IMG/VR virus record: IMGVR_UViG_3300035670_000247
Span: 1-57,882 of that record
Reading direction: 5' to 3' (one strand)
DNA length: 57,882 nucleotides
DNA from: a virus
Shown here: positions 43,623 to 50,516 of the stretch, piece by piece
Layout of the letters: each line of letters opens with the position of its first letter
How positions within the stretch are numbered: the first letter of the stretch is position 1
Translations under genes and position numbers: made by a program
Notes under the pieces: generated by a model
Seen by the model: only the letters and a program-made list of their open reading frames with translations
Database searches by the model: none
Told to the model about the DNA's origin: nothing

Positions 43623-44756
43623 TTAGAGTTTTTGCCGCACGGCTATGCGGATCTCTTCGGGGGTCGCTCCTGTCGCCAGCAGCGTTGCCACTGCCTCTAT
43701 GTTGGCTGCGGTTTCTGATTGGCCTATGCGTTGCAGCAGGCTTGTCGCCTGGGATTGATAGCGTTGGTATCGTTCGGTATTTAGATCGTCTTTGGCCCGC
43801 TTGACGCCTTTCTTGTCGCCGATGGCTTCCAGAGCACGCACTTTTTGCTCAAGCTGCGCCAATTTGTCGCCACCCGCTTCGGCAAGCACGAACTGTTCCC
43901 ACTCACCGGGAAATTGCTCCATCAACTCGTTTTCCGTCAACGTTGTCGCGCCCTCGCCAAGCGATGGCCGCAAGCGATCTCGGAAACGGTCCATTAGATC
44001 GAGTTTTTCCTGCGGCGAGAACTGCCCATAAATTTCGTTGTACTCTTTCTGTGCCGCTTTGGCTTGTTCCGCGTCGGCAACCGCATCACCTATTGCGTTG
44101 CTTTGAATTTCCCTTTGATACAGGTCGTGCTCGAACAGCTTTCCGCTCTGGTACTGCTGCTGCCGCGCCCCGGCGATGCTCACCGTTCCCAGTTCGTTAT
44201 TGATCTTCGCTTCCTTCACTCGTTCCGGGTGCATCTCCGCGCTCTGCTCTTGCGCTTGCCGCGCCCCGGCGATGCTCACCGTTCCCAGTTCGTTATTGAT
44301 CTTCGCTTCCTTCACTCGTTCCGGGTGCATCTCCGCGCTCTGCTCTTGCGCTTGCCGCGCCCCGGCGATGCTCACTCTTCCAGCCTCGTTTGTGATCTTC
44401 GCTTCCTTCACTCGTTCCGGGTGCATCTCCGCGCTCTGCTCCCGGTTTTGCCTTGACCCTGCGATGTTTTCTTTCTCGATTGCGTCTGTTCGCCGCTCGC
44501 TGCGCGTTGTGATGTCGTTCTGGAACTGTTGCTGTTTCACCGCGGACGCGTCCAGCTTGTTCTGGCGTCGCATCTGATGCGCCATGAGAGAGTAGTTGCG
44601 CAGATTGGCAGCGCCTTCCTCCCGGCGGCGCATGTCCATCAGGCCGCTGTGCGTAGTCTGTACGGTATTACCGCCGAGCGTCGCCGCCCGCGCCGAGGCC
44701 AGCCCATACTGGCGTTGGTTATCGAGTCCTCGCGTCCGTTTGCTGAACGTCGCCAT
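43623..44756 (-). CDS. Virion protein with 32-residue tandem repeats (377 aa)
   Basis: ATG at 44756 with GGGAGAACG upstream. Gln/Arg/Glu-rich and helical throughout (QQQYQSGKLFEHDLYQRE), typical of internal or ejected podovirus proteins. Residues 104-198 hold three 32-residue units of the form EQSAEMHPERVKEAKINNEL + GTVSIAGARQAQ. It lies directly upstream of the giant gene, suggesting an internal virion or ejection protein that works with it. Confidence 0.6.
   Translation of the reverse strand: MATFSKRTRGLDNQRQYGLASARAATLGGNTVQTTHSGLMDMRRREEGAANLRNYSLMAHQMRRQNKLDASAVKQQQFQNDITTRSERRTDAIEKENIAGSRQNREQSAEMHPERVKEAKITNEAGRVSIAGARQAQEQSAEMHPERVKEAKINNELGTVSIAGARQAQEQSAEMHPERVKEAKINNELGTVSIAGARQQQYQSGKLFEHDLYQREIQSNAIGDAVADAEQAKAAQKEYNEIYGQFSPQEKLDLMDRFRDRLRPSLGEGATTLTENELMEQFPGEWEQFVLAEAGGDKLAQLEQKVRALEAIGDKKGVKRAKDDLNTERYQRYQSQATSLLQRIGQSETAANIEAVATLLATGATPEEIRIAVRQKL
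44162..44449. repeat. Three 96-bp tandem repeats (coding)
   Basis: Units at 44162-44257, 44258-44353 and 44354-44449; the first two are almost identical, the third slightly diverged. Period 96 bp equals 32 codons, keeping frame in the 377-residue protein. Confidence 0.85.
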
Positions 44757-44782
44757 TGTCGTTCTCCCTGTGCGTTTAGATA

Positions 44783-45919
44783 TTACCGCAGCCGGTAGTT
44801 GATCTGCATCTTAAACGTCGCGCCCGACAAATCATCCGGGCCCGAGCTGCCGTCGTCGAGCTGGTCGATTCTAAGAACCACCTCGTCGCCCGTGTCCAGG
44901 TCCGCGTTCTGATCGGCGGTGACCAGGGTCGAGGCGTATTGTGCCACCCCGGCCTGTAGCGACACGTTCGCCGCCAGCAGTTCAGCCGCGCCGGTCTTGT
45001 CGTACAGATTGAGCAGGTAGCGATTGGTCGCATCCCCCGCGCTGATGGCCGCGTCGCACGACACATACGCTGAAACCACCGTGACATTCGCCGGGGCAAT
45101 CCAGCCCCATACCGCGTCCTGGTCGGCGATGTCAGAACCCGTCGGACTGGCTGTTGGACTGTCCAGAACAATAACCGCCGTCTGCAACCGCGCCGCAGTT
45201 GCAATCTTCGCGACCGTGATTCCGGCATCCTTTAGCTGCAGCGTCCCGGTAGCAATCTCGACTGACGAATTATCCACTGCTGCCGTTGCGGCCGCCGTCA
45301 GGCCCAGCGTTGTCCGCTGCGCTGATGCGTCCGCATCGTCCAGCAACGCCTCGCCCGCCGCTGTCACTGTCACCGCTGAACTGGCGCCGCCAGTGATTTT
45401 GATTAGCCCGTTGTACGCCGAAACATCCGCCTCCAGACCGCCGCGCTCGTGGTCGATGACTGACCCCTGCCATGTCCCGGTGCCGATGGTTCCCGTGGTG
45501 ATGACGTTCGTCGTCCCAGCCCACGTCGATAGCGCCGTGTTCTCCACGTTGTTGAGCGAGAGGTCGGTCTTGACCTCCGCATAGTCGGCAGCTCCCAGCA
45601 GGCTCAGCACATTCGTGCTCGGGGTGATTTCCGCATAGGCGGTCAGGTCCGCGTCGTATGCCTGCACCGTAACGCCGATGTCCGTGTCGAGCACCGCATC
45701 TGTATCTGTCGTGGCCGCATTGATCTCAGCCATTGTGTCCCATTCGGTGTCGAGCGTCACCCCGGATGTCAGCGTCAGCGTCGCCCCGGACAGGTCTAGC
45801 GTTCCCGTGAACTCGATGTCCTGACTGCATACACCGTCGCCCATTTCCAGAAATTCATAACTGGCCGCGTGTGCGTACACCGCCGCCATGATTGCGAGCA
45901 TCGCAAAAAACCGTCTCAT
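44783..45919 (-). CDS. Signal-peptide-bearing tail-fibre-like protein (378 aa)
   Basis: ATG at 45919 with GAGGTGACG upstream. Signal peptide MRRFFAMLAIMAAVYAHAAS, then beta-rich fibre modules: the phage fibre repeat NTALSTWAGTTNVITTGTIG + TGTWQGSVI at about 130-160, and a C-terminal jelly-roll-like part (VVSAYVSCDAAISAGDATNR). Fibre repeats argue for a virion appendage; the signal peptide argues for export. It is the third phage protein here with this combination. Confidence 0.6.
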   Translation of the reverse strand: MRRFFAMLAIMAAVYAHAASYEFLEMGDGVCSQDIEFTGTLDLSGATLTLTSGVTLDTEWDTMAEINAATTDTDAVLDTDIGVTVQAYDADLTAYAEITPSTNVLSLLGAADYAEVKTDLSLNNVENTALSTWAGTTNVITTGTIGTGTWQGSVIDHERGGLEADVSAYNGLIKITGGASSAVTVTAAGEALLDDADASAQRTTLGLTAAATAAVDNSSVEIATGTLQLKDAGITVAKIATAARLQTAVIVLDSPTASPTGSDIADQDAVWGWIAPANVTVVSAYVSCDAAISAGDATNRYLLNLYDKTGAAELLAANVSLQAGVAQYASTLVTADQNADLDTGDEVVLRIDQLDDGSSGPDDLSGATFKMQINYRLR

Positions 45920-45923
45920 TGCG

Positions 45924-46244
45924 TCACCTCACTGATTGCCTGTTGACTGTCATTATGTATTCGGTCTCGCCTGGAACGATTCGTATGGCATCGCCCCAGT
46001 TCTCCAGCGTGATCGAGTCCGTCACTCCGTTCCATGTGTCCGTGCCGTCAGGCGATACCGTGACCGAGTTCGCCGCCGCGCCCTTGACAATGGTCATCCC
46101 CCCGTTATCCGAGGAAAACGGAGGAACCGTCAAGGCCAGGCTTTTATCTGCGGAGTCCGCAATGATAAACTGCCGGCCTGGCGCCGCTGGCAGTCGGATC
46201 GAATCGGTGATCACCTCGATGGTCTGCGGCATGTATCGGCTCAT
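45924..46244 (-). CDS. Small virion protein, paralogue of upstream gene's C-terminus (106 aa)
   Basis: Start overlaps the preceding stop (ATGA). The C-terminal half (IVKGAAANSVTVSPDGTDTW and the end YIMTVNRQSVR) is clearly homologous to the end of the 263-residue protein at 46241-47032 (IVKGAAANSLTVTPATDTTF ... FLMLVYRNYVR). A gene duplication followed by loss of the N-terminal part explains it. It resembles tail-fibre C-terminal domains that bind or chaperone. Confidence 0.55.
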   Translation of the reverse strand: MSRYMPQTIEVITDSIRLPAAPGRQFIIADSADKSLALTVPPFSSDNGGMTIVKGAAANSVTVSPDGTDTWNGVTDSITLENWGDAIRIVPGETEYIMTVNRQSVR

Positions 46245-47032
46245 CGGACATAGTTCCTATAGACGAGCATCAAAAAATTACCGGCACCGAACGGAATGAA
46301 CTCGACCGCGCTGCCGACTTCCGTCAGCGTCACTGTTTCCGCGACTCCGTTGAACGTCGTGTCCGTCGCCGGGGTCACCGTCAGGGAGTTCGCCGCCGCG
46401 CCCTTCACAATGATCAGGTGCTGCGTCGCGTACTCGTCTGGATCCGGCGCCGTCAGCGCAACATTGCCGCTGCTGGTGTCGCCGATGACCGTCCGGTCGC
46501 CGCGATAGGCCGTCAGTTCCGTGTTCGCGTCGATTGTGTCGATGCTGCTGGTGATGTCCCGGCTCTCCGGCATTCGGTCGATGTTGCCGATGGGACCGCG
46601 CACGAACAGGTACTGCCCCGCGCTCCGCTGCGTCGTTGTCCCGGTGACCTCGAAATACAACACGCATTCCTGATTGGCCTGGAACGAGTCCGGGATGGCA
46701 TCGGCGGCCACGCCGAAGGTCAGCCGGTCGTAGCCCTCGCCCGTCGCGCTCTCGGTGACAGTGCCGGTGGACAGCAGCGTTGGTTCGTCGCCCATGTTGC
46801 GGAACGTCAGGTAGAGTTTGGCCGTTGCGCCTTCCATGTTCGACTTCACCCGGTCGGCGGCCACGTCGCTCCAGAAGTCGAAGCTGTCAACCTGCAGGAT
46901 GAATGAATCGCCCGCCCAGAGGTCGGGGAGGGTGGCGACATAGCCCGTCGCCAGGTCCGTGCCCGTGATCGTACCGAAAAAATGCCCCAGATTGAATGCG
47001 TGTTGCAGATAGAATGTCAGTTCTGTGTTCAT
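46241..47032 (-). CDS. Virion protein, first gene of late operon (263 aa)
   Basis: The ATG at 47032 is preferred over an upstream TTG; ribosome site weak. Beta-rich (WAGDSFILQVDSFDFWSDVA; YFEVTGTTTQRSAGQYLFVR) with the shared IVKGAAANS domain at the C-terminus. The 17-bp element is about 32 bases upstream. Likely a fibre or head accessory protein. Confidence 0.5.
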   Translation of the reverse strand: MNTELTFYLQHAFNLGHFFGTITGTDLATGYVATLPDLWAGDSFILQVDSFDFWSDVAADRVKSNMEGATAKLYLTFRNMGDEPTLLSTGTVTESATGEGYDRLTFGVAADAIPDSFQANQECVLYFEVTGTTTQRSAGQYLFVRGPIGNIDRMPESRDITSSIDTIDANTELTAYRGDRTVIGDTSSGNVALTAPDPDEYATQHLIIVKGAAANSLTVTPATDTTFNGVAETVTLTEVGSAVEFIPFGAGNFLMLVYRNYVR

Positions 47033-47063
47033 GCTGCACAATATCGCAGCTCTGGCAGGGGTG

Positions 47064-47080
47064 CAGGGACATTTTTTTCA
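47064..47080 (-). promoter_or_regulatory. 17-bp late element, copy 5
   Basis: TGAAAAAAATGTCCCTG at the head of the late minus-strand operon, about 32 bases before the first ATG at 47032. This copy is not part of a stop codon, so the element is independent of gene ends. Confidence 0.72.
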
Positions 47081-47400
47081 GAGCGCATATCCGAGATCAA
47101 ATCGCCGTCGGGAAGATGGGCTATAGGCGTTGCCCCGGCGGCAGCGCAAAATAAATGCAACATAATGCAACATCGAAAGCCGGCGTTAACACACGTTGAC
47201 ACTCGTACACTCTCGTATCACTCCCCCCCCACTATGCTCAATGTCGGTGAACTGTTTCACCGATTTTGGCATTTTTTTTGATTTTTTATGATTTAGCCTC
47301 AAACTTTTTTTGAAAAACCGCTTGCAATACCTACGCTGTAGGGATATTGTATAGACATGGACAGGAAAAACCGGGCAAACAAAAACAAAAACAAGGAGAA
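47081..47400. promoter_or_regulatory. Divergent intergenic region with promoter and hairpin
   Basis: Separates the late minus operon from the plus operon. It has direct repeats TGCAACAT(A), a C8 run at 47223-47230, and a perfect 8-bp inverted repeat TCGGTGAA-CTGT-TTCACCGA at 47244-47263 followed by T-rich sequence (TTTTGGCATTTTTTTT). A sigma70-like promoter for the plus operon has TTGCAA at 47322-47327 and TATTGT at 47345-47350, 17 bases apart; the spacer holds the dyad CCTAC-GCT-GTAGG, a possible operator. RNA from the 47244 hairpin would resemble a terminated small RNA. Confidence 0.6.
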
Positions 47401-47913
47401 ATGAACATGACAACAAGAATTGAAGCTAACGCGGCCAGCCCAGACGAGTTGATCGCAGACCTGTTTGAGCAGCCGGCGGTATGCCCGGTCTGCGAACGGC
47501 AGGCAACGGCCTCCAGCGCCAACCATGTCCCGTTTTGGGTGGCGTGCAGCTGCGGCTGGGAAGGAGACCGCGAGCAGGCGATGACGGCGGCAGACCAGCG
47601 GATGCTCGCCCAACTGCGCGGCCGCCGCGAGGCCGAACGCCGCGAACTCGCCGCCAGGATCGAGGCCGACAGGCAGGCTGAGGCCGAGAATCAGCGGCGA
47701 CGCATGGAATTTCTGCGCAGGATCGAGGCCGACAGGCAGGCTGAGGCCGAGAATCAGCGGCGACGCATGGAATTTCTGCGCAGCCCCCAGGCCGACGCCC
47801 ACCTGGCCGCAGTCAACGCCGAAGCGGCGCGCATCAGCAGCCAGACGACCGCCCGTCGCCTGCGCCAGGCGGCCGATCGTCTGGCCGCGGAAATCGCCGC
47901 CGCCCGCGCTTGA
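47401..47913 (+). CDS. Zinc-motif protein with helical repeats (170 aa)
   Basis: First gene of the plus operon; AAGGAG six bases before the ATG at 47401. N-terminal zinc ribbon: CPVC and CSC (AVCPVCERQA ... WVACSCGWEG). The rest is a charged coiled coil containing two identical 21-residue repeats (RIEADRQAEAENQRRRMEFL + R), encoded by exact 63-bp tandem copies at 47656-47718 and 47719-47781. Ends with an Ala-rich helix. Role unknown; a nucleic-acid-binding scaffold is possible. Confidence 0.55.
   Translation: MNMTTRIEANAASPDELIADLFEQPAVCPVCERQATASSANHVPFWVACSCGWEGDREQAMTAADQRMLAQLRGRREAERRELAARIEADRQAEAENQRRRMEFLRRIEADRQAEAENQRRRMEFLRSPQADAHLAAVNAEAARISSQTTARRLRQAADRLAAEIAAARA
47656..47781. 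repeat. Two exact 63-bp tandem repeats (coding)
   Basis: 47656-47718 is repeated at 47719-47781. The period is 21 codons, so coiled-coil phase (three heptads) is kept. Recent duplication is implied by the identity. Confidence 0.9.
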
Positions 47914-47967
47914 ACAGAACGGCGGGCGCGGTGTAAAAGTTGGCAAGACAAAAAAGGAGAAGGAAAA

Positions 47968-48300
47968 ATGGAAAACAAAACATGGTTTGTTGCCAATAAT
48001 GCCGGCGATCTTGCCGGTCACGACATGGAGCAGAAATCTGCCGAGAGCTGTGCCGCGAGAATGGCGGAGCAGGAGCCGGACGCCGGATGGGAGGCGTTGA
48101 GCGAAGATGATGACGAGGAGGATCATCGCCGCCAGGAACTGCGCGACCTGATTGCCGCGGCTGGGATGACCCAGGCCGCCGCCGCCGAATACATCGGCGT
48201 GTCTGAAAAAGCCCTCCAGCATTGGCTGGGAGGGCGCCGGGCAGTGCCGCAGTACGCCATCAATGCGCTAGGACATGTTACGCGCATGTCCAACACCTGA
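47968..48300 (+). CDS. XRE/antitoxin-like helix-turn-helix protein (110 aa)
   Basis: ATG at 47968 with AAGGAGAAGG upstream. The N-terminal 50 residues are acidic; residues 55-105 form a helix-turn-helix: LRDLIAAAGMTQAAAAEYIG, then VSEKALQHWLGG. This is like phage XRE regulators or MqsA/HigA antitoxins. It could control its own operon through the dyad in the promoter spacer. No toxin partner is evident. Confidence 0.6.
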   Translation: MENKTWFVANNAGDLAGHDMEQKSAESCAARMAEQEPDAGWEALSEDDDEEDHRRQELRDLIAAAGMTQAAAAEYIGVSEKALQHWLGGRRAVPQYAINALGHVTRMSNT

Positions 48301-48364
48301 GAGAGAAAAGGCGTCACCTGCCTGTGAGTGGTGAGCGGCCCGGCAAGGCGTAGGAGATCGGAAC

Positions 48365-48811
48365 ATGACTAAGATCGAAGACGCGAAGAAAGTGACCGAG
48401 GCGGAACGGGCGGCAGCCGAGGCCGCGATTGCCGAGCGGCTGGGGCCGGATGCCCCAAAGCCCGCGAGCGGGGCGGCGGGCAACAGCCCGTACTCGCCGG
48501 AGACGGTGGTGTTTCTCGCCGTCGGGGCGAGCGAGCACGGGGCGCGGGTGGCGCTGGCAGCCGTGTGTCAGAGCCATGACGGTGCTGGCCACTACAAGGG
48601 CCGGGGCCGGTGGCGCACGGTGTGCGTGTGCGCTTTGAAAGCGGACGGCGACCTTGCCGTCTGCGCGGCGTCCGACAGGGACGCGGCGGAAGTCGGATCG
48701 TCCGGATTCTACGTGCGCCCGTGGGCGACCCACGAGGCGGAGCAGGCAAGCCGTGGGCTTGGACTGGCGCAGGACGCGATGGCGTCCGCGTTTGCGGCGT
48801 TGGGATTGTGA
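48365..48811 (+). CDS. Unknown protein (148 aa)
   Basis: ATG at 48365 with TAGGAGATCGG upstream. N-terminal 30 residues helical and Ala/Glu-rich, then an alpha/beta domain (VVFLAVGASEHGARVALAAV; VCVCALKADGDLAVCAASDR). Contains several Cys but no zinc spacing. No family recognised. Operon context: between HTH and the SRH-type gene. Confidence 0.5.
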   Translation: MTKIEDAKKVTEAERAAAEAAIAERLGPDAPKPASGAAGNSPYSPETVVFLAVGASEHGARVALAAVCQSHDGAGHYKGRGRWRTVCVCALKADGDLAVCAASDRDAAEVGSSGFYVRPWATHEAEQASRGLGLAQDAMASAFAALGL

Positions 48812-48830
48812 ACCAAAAGGAGATAGAGAC

Positions 48831-49238
48831 ATGAAAAAAGCAATCTGGTTTTCGCGCCACGCGCCGAGCGCGGCGCAGGTGGCGGAAGTGGCGGCGATGG
48901 GATTCGAGATCGCCGCGCAGGATGATGGCTTCCGGCTGGGGGCCATGAACCTGGCCGATGACGGCGACCTGAACGCCGTCCTGTCGGCGTTGCTGGGCCT
49001 GGCAGCCGAGCACGGGGCCGAGGCGTGCTTCGGCGTGTTCGCCGCGCCGGTGCAGGAGTGCCTGCACCGCACGGCCAATGACGCCGTGCAAGCCGGAGAG
49101 TGGGGCAAGCCGCTGACCTGTTACGCGGCGTGGAACGTCCATCGGTCCACGGACGGCGGAAAGCCGACGTTCGCGCACCGCCGGTTCTGCTGCGTTGGAG
49201 CGTTGACCGACGCGGCGTTGCGGTGGGTGCGGCGATGA
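48831..49238 (+). CDS. Small phage protein with WFSRH start (135 aa)
   Basis: ATG at 48831 with AAAAGGAGATAG upstream. Begins KKAIWFSRHAPSAAQVAEVA, a pattern seen in a widely spread small phage/bacterial family. The rest alternates strand and helix (LGLAAEHGAEACFGVFAAPV), as in a Rossmann-like or CARF-like half-fold. A link to CRISPR ring-nuclease or Csx-like families would be speculation. Stop overlaps the next start (ATGA). Confidence 0.5.
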   Translation: MKKAIWFSRHAPSAAQVAEVAAMGFEIAAQDDGFRLGAMNLADDGDLNAVLSALLGLAAEHGAEACFGVFAAPVQECLHRTANDAVQAGEWGKPLTCYAAWNVHRSTDGGKPTFAHRRFCCVGALTDAALRWVRR

Positions 49239-49297
49239 GCCGCGCCGTCTGCCCGCAGTGCGGGCGCATCCACACGGTAGAACGCCAAACGAGATGA
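49235..49297 (+). CDS. Micro-protein with CPQC motif (20 aa)
   Basis: Start ATG overlaps the stop of the preceding gene (ATGA), and its own stop overlaps the next start (ATGA). Sequence MSRAVCPQCGRIHTVERQTR contains a CPxC knuckle. Two consecutive ATGA overlaps suggest genuine coupled translation, though it could be only a coupling device for the next gene. Confidence 0.4.
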   Translation: MSRAVCPQCGRIHTVERQTR

Positions 49298-49512
49298 TGG
49301 AACATGATCGAGCCGAATGGCCTGGCGGGTGCATGTGCGGTTTCATCGTCTGGATGTCGGAACAGAAGCAGGCATTCTGGAAAGCGTGCCCCGCCGCGTT
49401 CCTGGATCGCCACACGATTCAGGACCAGGGCGCATGGACAGCGTTTCTCCAGTCTGTCGCTAGTCTGCAATCACTTGTTGGGTGTTCCGAAAACAAAGGA
49501 GAAAGACGATGA
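49294..49512 (+). CDS. Small protein, unknown (72 aa)
   Basis: ATG at 49294 is coupled to the micro-protein. Trp/Cys-rich (EWPGGCMCGFIVWMSEQKQA; FWKACPAAFLDRH). Could bind metal (GCMCG). The stop overlaps the next ribosome site. No family recognised. Confidence 0.45.
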   Translation: MMEHDRAEWPGGCMCGFIVWMSEQKQAFWKACPAAFLDRHTIQDQGAWTAFLQSVASLQSLVGCSENKGERR

Positions 49513-49676
49513 AATGCGAAGCTTGTAAGGGAACGGGCGAAGGCGGCAAGGGGAAGCCGTGCTTCGAGTGCGACGGCACCGGGAGCAAGTGCGACGTGTG
49601 CGGCGAGGCGTGCGACGCCGGGGCGGATCTGTGCGCCGAGTGCGAGCGCGAGGCGGAAGAGGATGGCAATGAGTAG
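49509..49676 (+). CDS. DnaJ-type zinc-finger protein (55 aa)
   Basis: ATG at 49509 with AAGGAGAAAGACG upstream. Five Cys pairs or clusters (CEACKGTGEGG, CFECDGTGSK, CDVCGEAC, CAEC), matching DnaJ CxxCxGTGxG knuckles plus a further ribbon. Related by pattern to the late protein at 24628-24777. Last gene of the plus operon, facing the early operon end. Confidence 0.6.
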   Translation: MKCEACKGTGEGGKGKPCFECDGTGSKCDVCGEACDAGADLCAECEREAEEDGNE

Positions 49677-49718
49677 CGGCAGCCGTACCGCAATGTCGGA
49701 CAATATATTGCTTATTGT

Positions 49719-50516
49719 CTAGCCGATTAGATCTGCGGCAGGTGCCTTCGGACAGAACGCGGATACCATCTGCACCGCCAGATCATGTCCTGTCACTAAT
49801 TCCGAAGGGATTCTCGCAACCTCGTGGAACACCGTCTCTTCTGCAATCTTCAATTTTTCAATCTCCGCCTTAAACAGCTCCTGTCTTCGCATGGCCTCTC
49901 GCCTTACGAAAGCGTTGAGGGTGTTGCACAACGAGGCAGCCTCTTCCATTGTCAATTGGATATGCCCCTCTTCCTGCATCTGCTGAGGTACTGTGTCACA
50001 TATTTTCACAGAGTCGGTTGCCGTTATCCGCAAACATACTCCTCGATTATCCCCTCCCCAGAACTCCGTGGCTGTATGCGTTGTCATTTTTGTTTCGATC
50101 TCGGTGCTCATTGTTCTTGCTCCTTTGCTTTCTGTTGGCGGGTCATTGATAATAATGGTTTTCCCGCGTTTGTAAAGCTGCGGGACATATTCAGCAGGAA
50201 TATCCATATAGACAGAGATTTCTCTTGCATAATATTCCAGTGTCGCTTTGCTTAGCCTGTATGGTCTTTCGTCATCTGCATAGTGGCTGTGTGTCACGTA
50301 TTTAGTGTTTGACGGATTAGTTTTTTCTGTGTCTATAACAACCAAGAGGCCATGTTTATAAGCATAGCCTGTCAATCTGTCCTGCCATGCCGAATGTCCG
50401 GGTATCCATACCAGTTTCAAAGAACCGTGTACGGCAAGCACGTTTCGTTTGATGCCGTAGTCGATGCCTTTTTCTATTCGTGGCAATGTTTGCTGCTCAG
50501 TTATATGCAGTATCAT
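49719..50516 (-). CDS. Fused early protein, possibly two coupled genes (265 aa)
   Basis: ATG at 50516 overlaps the previous stop (ATGA). The first 130 residues (LHITEQQTLPRIEKGIDYGI ... VDMDIPAEYVP-like part) form one alpha/beta domain; the second part, from an internal ATG at 50111 (STEIETKMTTHTATEFWGGD), has its own strong ribosome site AAAGGAGC nine bases upstream and looks like a separate small phage protein (RGVCLRI ... IQLTMEEAASLCNTL). Either a fusion or a full-length plus a 130-residue internal product. Last gene of the early operon. Confidence 0.55.
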   Translation of the reverse strand: MILHITEQQTLPRIEKGIDYGIKRNVLAVHGSLKLVWIPGHSAWQDRLTGYAYKHGLLVVIDTEKTNPSNTKYVTHSHYADDERPYRLSKATLEYYAREISVYMDIPAEYVPQLYKRGKTIIINDPPTESKGARTMSTEIETKMTTHTATEFWGGDNRGVCLRITATDSVKICDTVPQQMQEEGHIQLTMEEAASLCNTLNAFVRREAMRRQELFKAEIEKLKIAEETVFHEVARIPSELVTGHDLAVQMVSAFCPKAPAADLIG

